Shown here: piece by piece, positions 18,262-27,107 of the stretch
Position numbering within the stretch: position 1 is the first letter of the stretch
Layout: the number at the start of each line of letters is the position of its first letter
NCBI RefSeq assembly: GCF_000816145.1
Contig: NZ_CP007141.1
Location: 806,001 to 870,000, forward strand
Source: Pseudothermotoga hypogea DSM 11164 = NBRC 106472
GTDB lineage: Bacteria > Thermotogota > Thermotogae > Thermotogales > DSM-5069
Length of the DNA: 64,000 nt
Direction of reading: 5' to 3'
Program-made: the position numbers and the translations under genes
Notes under the pieces: generated by a model
The model's database searches: none
What the model was told of the DNA's origin: nothing
What the model saw: only the letters and a program-made list of their open reading frames with translations

Positions 18262-20619
18262 TCACTTCAGTTTATACACCTCCACGCGTGACTGCGATAG
18301 TACGTAGATCTTGTCGGCTCCAACAGCGATGTCCTCCACTGCAGTCGGGAAAGAATGATAGACCGATCTCAAAGTGAGCTTCGAAAGATCGAAGACGAAG
18401 AGGCTGGAAGTGCCAAAGATCAACACGGTGTTGCCCAGCAAGAGAAACTCTTTTGGATCTATCCATCCTTCCGCACCCCAAACGTACGTTCCACTTTTGA
18501 GATCGTAGACGAGCAAACTGTAGCTTCTCAATCCCACAAACAACAGATCCGATACCATCAGACAGCTTGTGAAGTCGACCGATCGTCCCTCGATCTTCAG
18601 CTTCGACGCATCGAGCAGTTTCCTCAGTTTCCCTCCAGACAGTTCGTAAATCTCTCTGTTGGTCATCAGCAGAGTCGAAGAACTTTCCACGAACCTGCCA
18701 TAGACTCCCGAAACACTTTGAACCGCTTTCCAGCCGTTCTCCCATCGCGCAAGAACCAACCCTTCCTTCGCCCTCAGCAGTGCAAACACACCATTCTCAG
18801 TGACCAAAACATCCTCTGTGTTCGCCGTGTCTATCTTCGCAAGTTCCAACACCCTGTTTCCGTCAAAGAAATACGCACTCTCGTTCGAAACGAAACCCAA
18901 ACCCGTTTTCAACGAGTGTACGTATCGAACCGTGCCGGATTTGACCTTTTTTCCTTCGCTGTAGAGACCATCGCTGAGCATGTAGAAGAGCCTTCCCACA
19001 GCAAAATGAACGCTTGAAACGTTGCCCAGATTCAGCGTTTCCATCTTCGTGAGGAGTTCGGAGCGTTCAAACCTGTTCGGTAGAATGATACGCCTTTGAA
19101 CGGCCTCTTCTTTCTTGGCCTGATTCGTGGTTGACTGAGCAACTTGCTCCGGTTTAACTATTCTTTCTGCTTGCTGAGCCTGAGGAGATCTTTCCGGGTA
19201 GGTTTCCTCCCTGTATGCTGGAACCTCGATACGCGTTTCTGCGAGAAACTTCTTCAACGTATCGTGAAAAACCGGATCGAGATAACAATCGAAGAAAGAG
19301 CCTTTCAGAACGAGTTTCTGTGCTCCTTCCAGAAAGGCGCTTTCGTGAGTCACCACACCATCGCCTTTGCCAGCAACCAGCTCAGGATAGAACACTTCAA
19401 GTTGCGTTCCTCCAACATCGATCGAGGCTGGAGGCGAATTTCCCACCGCGACGAGGTACCTCACATCTTTTCTCGCAGTCTCGTTGAGTTTCTTCAACAG
19501 TTCCGAACCGGTAAGGATCTCCGCATAAACAGGTCCGAGCGCTTCGAGGTAGTACAACAGATGAGATTTCATCGCATCCACCATGAAACGATCGACGCCG
19601 AAGCTGTTTGCCACAACCTGAGAATCTTTTCTGTAAAGCAACGTACCATAGTAGAGAGGATTCACAACGTTGGTTCCCCCGTTCGGTGGACTCACGAGGA
19701 CCAAACTTCGAACGTTCTTGACCTCTGGGTGCAGTTCAACTGCGAGCCTTGCTATGATGGCCCCGACGCCGTGCGCAACGATGTCAAAGTCGAAGTTCCT
19801 GAGCCTCACCAGTTCCATAGCGAGTTTTTCCGCTTCAAAGAGCAGATAACTTGGCATTCTGGTCTGTGCGAAGCTGCGAAAGGAGTTCATGTACGAAACT
19901 GAACGCGTAGCCGCAACGGGATAGTCGTAGTACATGATCGTTCTGTTTGGAAAAAGCTCACCCCAGAAGTTCGCCGAATCGTGAGAGGAATTCACAAAAC
20001 CAAGAAAGCCTCTGTCCATATCCGGCACGAGCAGAAGGACAGGTTCTGTGCTTTTGGATCTTTCGATCAACAACTGAAGGCCCAGCTTTTGTTTCTCCGG
20101 AACGTCCGCGATTAAACCGATCATCGATGTGTGGAACACCTGCGCCTCAACGTACGGTCCCTTTTCATCAACACCCATCGATGCCCCACCGAAGACCCTG
20201 TAAACGGGCTGGCTGGGATCTGGAACGTAGGCCAATCTCACGTTGGCGTAATCTGCACCAAGGTAGAGATCCCTCGGTAGTCTGTAGACGATCCTGATCG
20301 GTCTCATTGCGAACTCGTCAACGCCGTCCGAGGGAGACACATCGTAGAGATCACCAACAAACATGCTTGAAATCATTTGCGGCAGAGTTTCTCTCGGAAC
20401 GCGTTTCACGATGAAACTCTTTCTAACGCCGTACGCACCGTCCGGTACAACGATAGACAGGGGAACTGAAGTTTCCTCTTTTGCCCCGTTCAGCACGACA
20501 CTTCTGTTCGCGTAGAACCGCCACAAAAAAATTGCCGCGACAACCGCGACCACCACGAGGACAGCTATCAGGAGCAATCTTCTTCTGAAGATCGAAAGGA
20601 ACAGTTCAGAGAACCTCAT
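18262..20619 (-). CDS. Membrane-anchored alpha/beta-hydrolase-like protein with propeller-like C-terminal half
   Basis: Large protein of 785 residues. Residues 13-34 form a membrane anchor. Residues 190-480 resemble a lipase-type alpha/beta hydrolase (FDFDIVAHGVGAIIARLA, then VLVSPPNGGTNVV). The nucleophile elbow reads A-H-G-V-G at 282-286, so the catalytic Ser is Gly284 and ordinary serine hydrolase chemistry looks impossible. Residues 530-785 contain repeated short beta segments (for example FDLSKLTLRSV, YDLKSGTYVWG) like a beta-propeller. The protein should sit outside the membrane. It ends five bases... beyond which the prenyl synthase lies upstream, and the TPR gene follows. I infer a binding or scaffolding role. 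Confidence 0.7.
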   Translation of the reverse strand: MRFSELFLSIFRRRLLLIAVLVVVAVVAAIFLWRFYANRSVVLNGAKEETSVPLSIVVPDGAYGVRKSFIVKRVPRETLPQMISSMFVGDLYDVSPSDGVDEFAMRPIRIVYRLPRDLYLGADYANVRLAYVPDPSQPVYRVFGGASMGVDEKGPYVEAQVFHTSMIGLIADVPEKQKLGLQLLIERSKSTEPVLLLVPDMDRGFLGFVNSSHDSANFWGELFPNRTIMYYDYPVAATRSVSYMNSFRSFAQTRMPSYLLFEAEKLAMELVRLRNFDFDIVAHGVGAIIARLAVELHPEVKNVRSLVLVSPPNGGTNVVNPLYYGTLLYRKDSQVVANSFGVDRFMVDAMKSHLLYYLEALGPVYAEILTGSELLKKLNETARKDVRYLVAVGNSPPASIDVGGTQLEVFYPELVAGKGDGVVTHESAFLEGAQKLVLKGSFFDCYLDPVFHDTLKKFLAETRIEVPAYREETYPERSPQAQQAERIVKPEQVAQSTTNQAKKEEAVQRRIILPNRFERSELLTKMETLNLGNVSSVHFAVGRLFYMLSDGLYSEGKKVKSGTVRYVHSLKTGLGFVSNESAYFFDGNRVLELAKIDTANTEDVLVTENGVFALLRAKEGLVLARWENGWKAVQSVSGVYGRFVESSSTLLMTNREIYELSGGKLRKLLDASKLKIEGRSVDFTSCLMVSDLLFVGLRSYSLLVYDLKSGTYVWGAEGWIDPKEFLLLGNTVLIFGTSSLFVFDLSKLTLRSVYHSFPTAVEDIAVGADKIYVLSQSRVEVYKLK

Positions 20620-20623
20620 CTCT

Positions 20624-21466
20624 TCACCTTTTCGCCAGATCTTCGAGCAATTTACGCACGTTATTGAGTCTCAGCTTCCCGAGCTGGCGCATTATAGACC
20701 TCAATAACTTATCGGCGAAAATCTTGCTTTGCTCAAGACCGAGGATCTTCACAACGGTGGGTTTACCGAGCGCCACGTCTCTACCAACGGGCTTGCCAAG
20801 CTTGCTCTCATCACCACACGCATCTTTGATATCATCCTGAACCTGAAACCATATTCCCAGAGCTTCGCCAAGCTTTGAAAACCTCTCGGCAAGATCGAAT
20901 TTACCGGCGAGTATAGGCCCGCTGGCGAAGCAGAACGAAAAAAGAGCACCAGTTTTCTTGGCGTACATTCTCAGCACTTCGCCAAGATCCGGGCTCGCAC
21001 CTGTGTACTCCACATCCAAAGCTTCCCCAACGAGCACCTGGTAGGTCGAACGTGAGAAGTATTGAAAAAGCATTTCCTTCTTTCTCGGTTCGGCGGGAGA
21101 ATCGCTGAGCACGCAGAACGCTTTCAGCATGAGACCATCCCCCGCGAGGATGGCCGTATCGTTACCAAAAACCACGTGGCACGAAGGCTTTCCCCTCCTC
21201 AAAGGAGAATCATCGATCTGTGGAAGATCGTCGTGAATCAAAGACGCCGTGTGGAACAACTCCACCGCGAGCGCTGGATGCCATACGAGTTCAACTGGGA
21301 CGTCCAGATCGTTGCAGATCGACCAGATAAGAAGCGGACGGAACCTCTTACCGGGTGTTAGAACGCTGTAAGCTATCGCCCGCTCCACTCGGCAACAAGC
21401 TTCCTTTATCTCTTCCCGCAAAAGTTCTTCGAACTCTTTCAAAAATTCAGTCTCTGTCTTCCTCAT
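20624..21466 (-). CDS. Polyprenyl synthetase (short-chain isoprenyl diphosphate synthase)
   Basis: Trans-prenyltransferase of 280 residues that condenses isopentenyl diphosphate with allylic diphosphates. The first Asp-rich motif is in LIHDDLPQIDDSPLRRGKPSCH and the second is QVQDDIKDACGDE. GKRFRPLL at the N-terminus binds the pyrophosphate. The product chain length (geranyl-, farnesyl- or geranylgeranyl-diphosphate) cannot be fixed from sequence. Its start overlaps the end of the DUF151 gene by 20 bases, so it is translationally coupled in the lipid-themed minus-strand operon. Confidence 0.9.
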   Translation of the reverse strand: MRKTETEFLKEFEELLREEIKEACCRVERAIAYSVLTPGKRFRPLLIWSICNDLDVPVELVWHPALAVELFHTASLIHDDLPQIDDSPLRRGKPSCHVVFGNDTAILAGDGLMLKAFCVLSDSPAEPRKKEMLFQYFSRSTYQVLVGEALDVEYTGASPDLGEVLRMYAKKTGALFSFCFASGPILAGKFDLAERFSKLGEALGIWFQVQDDIKDACGDESKLGKPVGRDVALGKPTVVKILGLEQSKIFADKLLRSIMRQLGKLRLNNVRKLLEDLAKR

Positions 21467-22001
21467 CTTCCTCTTTCGGCTCGTCCCTCAGCATCTTCTT
21501 GAAGGTGTCGATGTCAAGGTTCTCAACGAACTTCTTGAACTCCTCGTCGCTCGCCTCTTCGGACATCTCAAGATCTATGGCGTGTTCATCCACGATCTCG
21601 TTGCTCACGTAGATGGGAACATTTTTCTTGACCGCAAGCACGATGGAATCTGAGGGTCTTGCATCCATCTCTATGATCGCCTGATCTTCTGGTTCCTCCT
21701 CCTCTCCCTCGATCGCTGCCAAATCCCTTATGACCAACGTGGCGTAGTAGACGTTCTCCTTAACGCTGTGTATGACGATTCTCTCCAGCTTCGCATCGAG
21801 TGCATCGAGTAGGTTGAGTATCAGATCGTGGGTCAGTGGTCTTGGAAACTCGAAGCCTTCCAAACTCATGGCCAACGCGTTGGCTTCGCACGCCCCGATC
21901 CAGATCGGCAAGACTTTGTTCGTGCCTTCGATACCCAAAATGACCACGGGAGAGTTGTGCACCTTGTCGAGGACGAGCGCCTTGACCCAAGCCTTCCTCA
22001 T
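21447..22001 (-). CDS. Bifunctional nuclease family protein (DUF151)
   Basis: Protein of 184 residues of the DUF151/BFN family, whose T. maritima member TM0160 has a known structure. The conserved core VVILGIEGTNKVLPIWIG and ARPSDSIVLAV are both present. The C-terminal 40 residues are acidic (many Glu/Asp), as in several family members. Plant members are reported to have both DNase and RNase activity; the bacterial role is not settled. The ribosome site GGGGGTGATC precedes ATG 22001. It lies seven bases after plsC. Confidence 0.85.
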   Translation of the reverse strand: MRKAWVKALVLDKVHNSPVVILGIEGTNKVLPIWIGACEANALAMSLEGFEFPRPLTHDLILNLLDALDAKLERIVIHSVKENVYYATLVIRDLAAIEGEEEEPEDQAIIEMDARPSDSIVLAVKKNVPIYVSNEIVDEHAIDLEMSEEASDEEFKKFVENLDIDTFKKMLRDEPKEEDEEDRD

Positions 22002-22007
22002 CGGAGA

Positions 22008-22736
22008 TCACCCCCTGTGAGAACTCCTGAGTTCCTCCACTCCAGCCCTGACGATGTTTTCGACCGCTTTCGCCAGTTCGACTTCGTTCTCGAACTGAGC
22101 GGGATCGATCGGTGGATGAACCTTCATCAAAACTGTGCCTGGATTGAGGATGAGACTCTTCTTCGGCACCAAGAACATTGTACCCCATATTGAGACAGGC
22201 AACACTTTCACGTTGAGCTTCTTTGCCACCTTGAAAACAGCCGTCTTGAACTCGCGAACCGAACCGTCTTCACTCCTTGTGCCTTCTGGAAAGATCAAGA
22301 AAGACTCCCCATCTTTCAACAACTTCATGATCTTCTTTATGACTTGCGCACCTTCGGCGGGGTTCTTCCTGTCCAGGAAGACACCTTTCAAGAATTTGAC
22401 GTACCAGCTCACACCTGGCACCCACGCCAGCTCTTTCTTCGCGACCATTGGCAAAGGATCGATGTAGCCCAGTATCAGTGGTATGTCCATCAAACTCTGG
22501 TGGTTCGGTGTGACGATGTAGTTGGTGTCTGGTTTGTAGTTCTCTAAACCCTCTGCTATCACCCTGCAGAACATGAACCTGAACGTGTTCTTGCCGAAGA
22601 GCTTCACCTGCTTGAGAACGAACCTCCTCGCCTTATGCTCGCCAATGAAGAATCTCAAGATCCATCCCAGAAACAACACCAGTGCTCCCATTATGACAAC
22701 GTAGATGACCGCCGAAACGAGAAAGTAAATCGTCAC
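22008..22736 (-). CDS. plsC: 1-acyl-sn-glycerol-3-phosphate acyltransferase
   Basis: Membrane enzyme of 242 residues that acylates lysophosphatidic acid to phosphatidic acid. The acyltransferase motif I is NHQSLMD (HX4D) near residue 78, and motif III is FPEGTRS near residue 146. An N-terminal hydrophobic helix (about residues 5-25) anchors it. The start GTG 22736 is weakly supported by its ribosome site. The neighbouring prenyl synthase gives the operon a membrane-lipid theme. Confidence 0.9.
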   Translation of the reverse strand: MTIYFLVSAVIYVVIMGALVLFLGWILRFFIGEHKARRFVLKQVKLFGKNTFRFMFCRVIAEGLENYKPDTNYIVTPNHQSLMDIPLILGYIDPLPMVAKKELAWVPGVSWYVKFLKGVFLDRKNPAEGAQVIKKIMKLLKDGESFLIFPEGTRSEDGSVREFKTAVFKVAKKLNVKVLPVSIWGTMFLVPKKSLILNPGTVLMKVHPPIDPAQFENEVELAKAVENIVRAGVEELRSSHRG

Positions 22737-22747
22737 AAGAATTCTTT

Positions 22748-23416
22748 TCAGTTCGCACCACCTCGGATCTTTATCCTCTCAAACCTCATGGTGGCAAGAT
22801 CTATCAACATCAGTTCGTTCACCAGATTCGTTGTGCCATCGCAGATCAACTTGACCACTTCGTTCACTTGCAGTGAAGCCATCAACGTCACCAAAGGTGG
22901 ATAAACCTGCCTGATCGAGCTTTCTTTTGGAGCAGCCGAGAAAACATGCCTCAATCTGATTGAGCCTGGCAGGATGTTCATCAGTTGGCCGCAGTATCCT
23001 TCAACACCCGCGTGGACGAGCGGAATTCGTTTTTTCTCGCAGAGAGTATCGAGGGTGAATTTCGACTCGAAGTTGTCCAGACAATCGACCACAACATCGA
23101 CAGAAGGAAGACAGAAATCGAGATCGATCCTGACGTGCATCGGAACTATTTCGCAGCGTGGATTTATCTGAGAAAGCTTTTTCTGTGCAACCTCCACTTT
23201 TCTTTTACCAAGATCGGATCTGTCGTAAAGGATCTGTCTGTTCAGATCCGGTTCGTCCACAACACCGCTGTCGAGCAGATAAACGTGACCGACTCCGAGG
23301 CGAACCAACAGTGTAGAGACTGTACAGCCGAGCCCGCCAACGCCCGCAACCAAGACTCTTGCATCGAAGAGCTTGTTCAGACAATCACCGAGCAACTGAC
23401 TGTGACGCTGAAACAT
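22748..23416 (-). CDS. E1-like adenylyltransferase (ThiF/MoeB/HesA family)
   Basis: Protein of 222 residues that should adenylate the C-terminal glycine of a ubiquitin-like sulfur carrier. The ATP-binding VLVAGVGGLGCTVS loop, the Asp-ending LLDSGVVDEPDLNRQI strand, KVEVAQKKL and DCLDNFESKF are all present. The two CxxC zinc pairs of MoeB and most ThiF proteins are missing; their places read SIRLRHVF and SSIRQVYPP. The start ATG 23416 follows directly on the ubiquitin-like gene; an alternative GTG 23428 overlaps it. Pairing with the GG-ending protein upstream makes this a cognate E1-carrier pair, but whether it serves molybdenum/tungsten cofactor, thiamine or tRNA thiolation is open. Confidence 0.85.
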   Translation of the reverse strand: MFQRHSQLLGDCLNKLFDARVLVAGVGGLGCTVSTLLVRLGVGHVYLLDSGVVDEPDLNRQILYDRSDLGKRKVEVAQKKLSQINPRCEIVPMHVRIDLDFCLPSVDVVVDCLDNFESKFTLDTLCEKKRIPLVHAGVEGYCGQLMNILPGSIRLRHVFSAAPKESSIRQVYPPLVTLMASLQVNEVVKLICDGTTNLVNELMLIDLATMRFERIKIRGGAN

Positions 23417-23417
23417 C

Positions 23418-23705
23418 TCAGCCACCACTGACGGGAACGAAGATCACCAGTTCTCCGTCCCAAACGCTTGAAGGTGAAAGATCAACCACGTTCACACCGT
23501 TGAGCAGCGCGATGACCCAGCTCTTTCTCACCGAGCCGTTCTGTTCCACAACAAGGTACGCGCTGTCTTCGTTCACGTCCAGCCTCACTTTTCTACCAGA
23601 AGCTTTGGAGATCTGTTCGAAGATCTCCTCTTTCTTTCCTGGCTTCACTTCGATCTCTTTCAAACCCACCATCGCATCGGCCAAGTTTGAAAATCTCACG
23701 CGCAT
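23418..23705 (-). CDS. MoaD/ThiS-like ubiquitin-fold protein ending in Gly-Gly
   Basis: Small protein of 95 residues. The start ATG 23705 has GGAAGGTGAG upstream; the much longer open frame above it is only the shadow of the divergent kinase gene. The C-terminal half, ALLNGVNVVDL followed by DGELVIFVPVSGG, is the MoaD pattern, with the free C-terminal GG that is adenylated and thiocarboxylated by an E1-like enzyme. The E1-like gene follows directly. A TATAAT lies within the 33-base divergent intergenic region. It is the first gene of the minus-strand operon. Confidence 0.82.
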   Translation of the reverse strand: MRVRFSNLADAMVGLKEIEVKPGKKEEIFEQISKASGRKVRLDVNEDSAYLVVEQNGSVRKSWVIALLNGVNVVDLSPSSVWDGELVIFVPVSGG

Positions 23706-23738
23706 TCTCTCACCTTCCGATTTATTATATATTTTGAG

Positions 23739-24545
23739 ATGAGCACCAAGATCGCTGTTGTCGGAGGAAGCTTCGTAGACATATACATATACGGTGATGA
23801 GCCACACGGGTGTGAAGTTGTCGAAGATTGTGGTGGTTCTGGTTTGAACGTGGCTTTCGCTTTGCATCAGCTTGGTCTTCAAGTCTTCTTCTTCTCCAAC
23901 GTGGCCAAAGATCACAGAGCAACCTTCCTTCTGAACAAACTCCAAAGGTTCGGTTTCGACACCAATCACATCACAGTGAAGGACGGAGAAACAGGCCTTC
24001 ACATCTCCTTCAACGACAGGACGATAGCGGTCAAGCGTGGAGTCAACGATCTGGACGTGGACGTAGACTGGAAGGTTGTTTCTGAATGTTCATTCGCGTT
24101 CATCAACACAGAAGTTTCGAAACGAACGATTGAGAACTTCCTGAAGAACTTTCAAGGAAAAATCTTTCTCGACGCAGGTCCCAGACACATCTTGAGCGAC
24201 GACATCAGATCTTTGCACGAAGATCTGATCTTGATTGGCAACGAATCGCAGTGTGAAAGAATCGCTTGTGACGTGATCAAGATGGGACCAAGTGGCGCAA
24301 GGTGGAACGAACTTCACATCGCAGGCGACGGTTTGGCTCATCCATACACCACAGGCTGCGGCGATGTGTTCGATGCCGTGCTCATCTTCTCTCTGCTCAA
24401 AGGTGAAGAAAGAAGAGTCGCCCTCGAAAAGGCAGTGAAGGTCTCACAGGAGGCCTCGAAGAGTTTCAAGAGCGCCCTCGCGAAGGCCCAGGCTGTGAAG
24501 GACCTTCTCGAGGACGTTGAGGCTGGTCTCAGTACATCACCGTGA
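23739..24545 (+). CDS. PfkB family carbohydrate kinase
   Basis: Ribokinase-type kinase of 268 residues. The N-terminal GGSFVDIYIYG and the substrate-binding GGSGLNVAFALHQLG match the first PfkB signature. The second signature is YTTGCGDVFDAVLIF with the catalytic Asp. The middle is shorter than in typical ribokinases. The substrate (sugar or nucleoside) cannot be told. The ribosome site is weak, and the gene begins 33 bases from the divergent ubiquitin-like gene, with AT-rich sequence between. Its 3' end overlaps the convergent exported protein by 17 bases. Confidence 0.85.
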   Translation: MSTKIAVVGGSFVDIYIYGDEPHGCEVVEDCGGSGLNVAFALHQLGLQVFFFSNVAKDHRATFLLNKLQRFGFDTNHITVKDGETGLHISFNDRTIAVKRGVNDLDVDVDWKVVSECSFAFINTEVSKRTIENFLKNFQGKIFLDAGPRHILSDDIRSLHEDLILIGNESQCERIACDVIKMGPSGARWNELHIAGDGLAHPYTTGCGDVFDAVLIFSLLKGEERRVALEKAVKVSQEASKSFKSALAKAQAVKDLLEDVEAGLSTSP

Positions 24546-25002
24546 AAACCGTTACGATGTGAAAAGCTGGAGTCGTTTCGTTTCGAACACTGAACAAGCC
24601 AACGCCGAAGTGTTTGTACCTCTCCGGTATATCGACACTGAGTAACTTCTCGAGCAACGCTATGAGTGTTCCGGGTTTTTCGATCGTCCCCGCTTCAGTT
24701 GGTACTAAGTCCCACACGACGCTCACTTTGATGAACGCTCCAGTCATAGGTTGCAGAGGATTGGGAACGTTCGATGCATCAATTTTCAAAAACCTCGAAG
24801 CTGGACCCAAACTCCATTTCACCGGAGTGTTTCCGAAGTTGTAGAGCAGCACAGTTTTCTCCTGAGGAAGTCCAGAGAAGAATACGAGCATTTCGGGCGT
24901 GACAGAGAGTTTCGACATGCGAATGATAATATCTTGCGGTGCCGTGATCTGCGCAGATACCAAAATTGCTATACACACTAGCAGGATCGTGAGATACCTC
25001 AT
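24529..25002 (-). CDS. Exported protein of unknown function
   Basis: Protein of 157 residues with a signal peptide at residues 1-17 (MRYLTILLVCIAILVSAQ). The start ATG 25002 follows GGGGGGTCATC rather than the longer frame. The mature part is predicted all-beta. A segment LYNFGNTPVKWSLGP resembles the immunoglobulin-like folds seen in BACON or ASH-type domains, but this is only a resemblance. A second exported protein gene lies 51 bases upstream in the same orientation, so the two may work together at the cell envelope. Confidence 0.55.
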   Translation of the reverse strand: MRYLTILLVCIAILVSAQITAPQDIIIRMSKLSVTPEMLVFFSGLPQEKTVLLYNFGNTPVKWSLGPASRFLKIDASNVPNPLQPMTGAFIKVSVVWDLVPTEAGTIEKPGTLIALLEKLLSVDIPERYKHFGVGLFSVRNETTPAFHIVTVFTVMY

Positions 25003-25053
25003 ACGATGACCCCCCTTCACTGAAACTTCTACACCGGGGGGATTAGAAAAACA

Positions 25054-25620
25054 TTAGAAAGAATAAGCGATCCTCAGCACCGCGTAGGGGATGAATCCAG
25101 TCAGGTCCATAGACGACGTCATGTTCTTAACCAGGAGGAACTTGAGCCCTCCACCGACCGCCACCGACAAGTTCTCGCTCAAGAACTTCTCGAACATCAC
25201 CTTTCCTGCGAACAGATTACCAGTGTAATTGGCTTGTGATAGAATCCCATCCTCACACGAGATCGAACCCAAGATCCAGTGACCCTCACCAGATACCTGA
25301 AGCACGAGATCCAGAAAGTCCATCACAAACATACCTTCGAACCCCAAGCAGAAAAGGCAAAAGTTGAGGCTCTCGTTCTCGAACCTCACCGAAAAGTTCT
25401 GTGAAGACACGATCGCCCCAAACCTCAAACCCCTGTGCAAACCGTAATCGAAATTGAACTGCACACCGTAGTTCGTGAACGCATCGATCTGCTGTTCTTC
25501 ACCTTCGATGATCAACTGTTGAGAAACACCAACTCCAAGGAAAGAATCGAAGCTGACGAACGCACTTGCGAAAACGTTGATGCCAGCCAAGACCAACAAA
25601 ACGAAGAGTAGTCTTTTCAT
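25054..25620 (-). CDS. Predicted envelope protein, beta-barrel-like
   Basis: Protein of 188 residues with a signal peptide (about residues 1-19). The mature part has alternating hydrophobic and polar residues, many aromatic residues and a C-terminal phenylalanine (LRIAYSF). These are features of outer-membrane beta-barrels, compatible with the toga of Thermotogota. GGGGGTGAAACG is the ribosome site. I recognise no family. The gene lies 36 bases after the Crp/Fnr regulator. Confidence 0.55.
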   Translation of the reverse strand: MKRLLFVLLVLAGINVFASAFVSFDSFLGVGVSQQLIIEGEEQQIDAFTNYGVQFNFDYGLHRGLRFGAIVSSQNFSVRFENESLNFCLFCLGFEGMFVMDFLDLVLQVSGEGHWILGSISCEDGILSQANYTGNLFAGKVMFEKFLSENLSVAVGGGLKFLLVKNMTSSMDLTGFIPYAVLRIAYSF

Positions 25621-25656
25621 CGTTTCACCCCCATGTAAATGATAACGCTGAAGGAC

Positions 25657-26358
25657 TCATCCGAATGAGGTGTAATCTTCTATGTATTTGAGGTTCTTTA
25701 TCTCGACCTTTCTTCCCTGCATCGCTATGATTCCAAGTTTTTCAAGTTCTATGAACACTCTCGAGAGTGCGGGCCTTGTCACGTTGAACTCTCTTGCCAT
25801 TTCTTCTTTGCTCATATCCAGTTGTACCGAAAGACTGTTTTGCCTTCTACTCAGTTCAAATAGATAAGAACAGACCTTTTGAACCAAATTCTTCATCGCA
25901 ATCTCGTAGAATCTGTCAGTTACAAACAAGAACGTGTTTGAAATGTATCTCAGATAGTTTTCCAGAAACCTTCGATCGCTCATCAAAAGATCGAGGAATT
26001 TTCCACGATCGACACTCAGAAAAACACTCTTTTTGACCGTTTCAATGTCCACAGGATAGCGCGCATCTTGCGCGAAGATGACTGCCGAGGCCAAAAGCTT
26101 CGGCGCGAGCATGTGGTCTATCTGCAACACGTGGCCCTCGCTGTTTGTGAAAAGTCCCAAGGTTTCTCCATCTACAAGGAACAACACTTCGTTGCAAACA
26201 TCGCCTCGATACCTAACGATTTGCTTCGGTCCATAGAATTCAACACTGCCAAGCTCGACCAATCTCGAGACGATGCTCTGATCAGCGTTCATGAATATCT
26301 CACACTGGCTGAGCTTCCTGACGACGTCAACCCTGCCGTACGATTCGCTCGGAGCCAT
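25657..26358 (-). CDS. Crp/Fnr family transcriptional regulator
   Basis: Protein of 233 residues. An N-terminal cyclic-nucleotide-binding-like beta roll (about 15-125), a long dimerisation helix (about 130-160) and a C-terminal winged helix are visible. The recognition motif is MSKEEMAREFNVTRPALSRV. The Arg-Ala phosphate-binding signature of true cAMP receptors is not seen, and there is no N-terminal cysteine set for an Fe-S cluster, so the signal is unknown. The start overlaps the end of the HAD gene by about 32 bases, so it is co-translated with it. Confidence 0.88.
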   Translation of the reverse strand: MAPSESYGRVDVVRKLSQCEIFMNADQSIVSRLVELGSVEFYGPKQIVRYRGDVCNEVLFLVDGETLGLFTNSEGHVLQIDHMLAPKLLASAVIFAQDARYPVDIETVKKSVFLSVDRGKFLDLLMSDRRFLENYLRYISNTFLFVTDRFYEIAMKNLVQKVCSYLFELSRRQNSLSVQLDMSKEEMAREFNVTRPALSRVFIELEKLGIIAMQGRKVEIKNLKYIEDYTSFG

Positions 26359-26959
26359 CACACTCTCTCAAGATCCCCCAGAGTTCTTCCTCCAGATCCG
26401 TGCCGTTCGTCAAGTGTATGACCTTGAAATTGAGTTCTTGTGCTGTTTTAACGTTCTCGAGCTTATCGTCTATGAAAATGCTTTCCTGTGGTACGAGATT
26501 GTATCTCTTGATCAGTTCGAGAAAGATTTCCTTTTCGGGTTTGGCCAGTTTCACGTGCGAAGAGATGACCATGCCGTCGAAGTATTTGAAAAAGTCGAAT
26601 TTCTTGTGCACCAACTCGAAATTCTTCTCACTGAAATTGGAAAGCACGTAGAGTCTGAAACCCTTTTCTTTGAGCTTTGGCAGCAGTCTTGTGTTCTTCT
26701 CTATCGGTCGCAAGAGCTTCGGTACAGCTTCCTTCATGTGCAAGATGTATTCTTTAAGATGTGGAAGTTCCTCCATCTTCCTTTGCCACAACTGATCTTC
26801 GTTCATCAAGCCTTTGTCCATCAACCAAAAATCTCTGCTTTCAAAGATCTTTTCGTTCATCTCGTCCGCAACATGTTTGGGAAAATTCTCGAGCATGTAT
26901 TGGTAAGGTTCCCATTCCAAGAGCACCCTTCCGAGATCGAAGACGATGTTCTTGATCAC
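26327..26959 (-). CDS. HAD-superfamily hydrolase
   Basis: Phosphatase of 210 residues of the HAD subfamily with an alpha-helical cap. Motif I is VFDLGRVLLEW, where the second Asp is replaced by Gly as in the YihX type; motif II is VLSNFSE, motif III KPEKEIF and motif IV FIDDKLEN. YihX-like enzymes act on sugar phosphates such as alpha-glucose-1-phosphate, but the substrate here is not known. GAGGAGG precedes ATG 26959, and a TATAAT lies at 27021-27026 on the minus strand. Confidence 0.85.
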   Translation of the reverse strand: MIKNIVFDLGRVLLEWEPYQYMLENFPKHVADEMNEKIFESRDFWLMDKGLMNEDQLWQRKMEELPHLKEYILHMKEAVPKLLRPIEKNTRLLPKLKEKGFRLYVLSNFSEKNFELVHKKFDFFKYFDGMVISSHVKLAKPEKEIFLELIKRYNLVPQESIFIDDKLENVKTAQELNFKVIHLTNGTDLEEELWGILRECDGSERIVRQG

Positions 26960-27107
26960 CGTGAATCCTCCTCGTCTTTTCGAAAAAGAATGTAATCACG
27001 CTCGCTCGTGTCCTGCTCTGATTATAACCACTTCTTAAAATGCAGGTAGTACAAGCATGGTACATTGAAATTAAGACTGCTTCAGGAGGTGTTTCTATGC
27101 TTGTGGG

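Noticed and set aside
23706-24002. Long N-terminal extension of the ubiquitin-like gene
   Set aside because: It overlaps the divergent PfkB kinase, and the good ribosome site is before ATG 23705.
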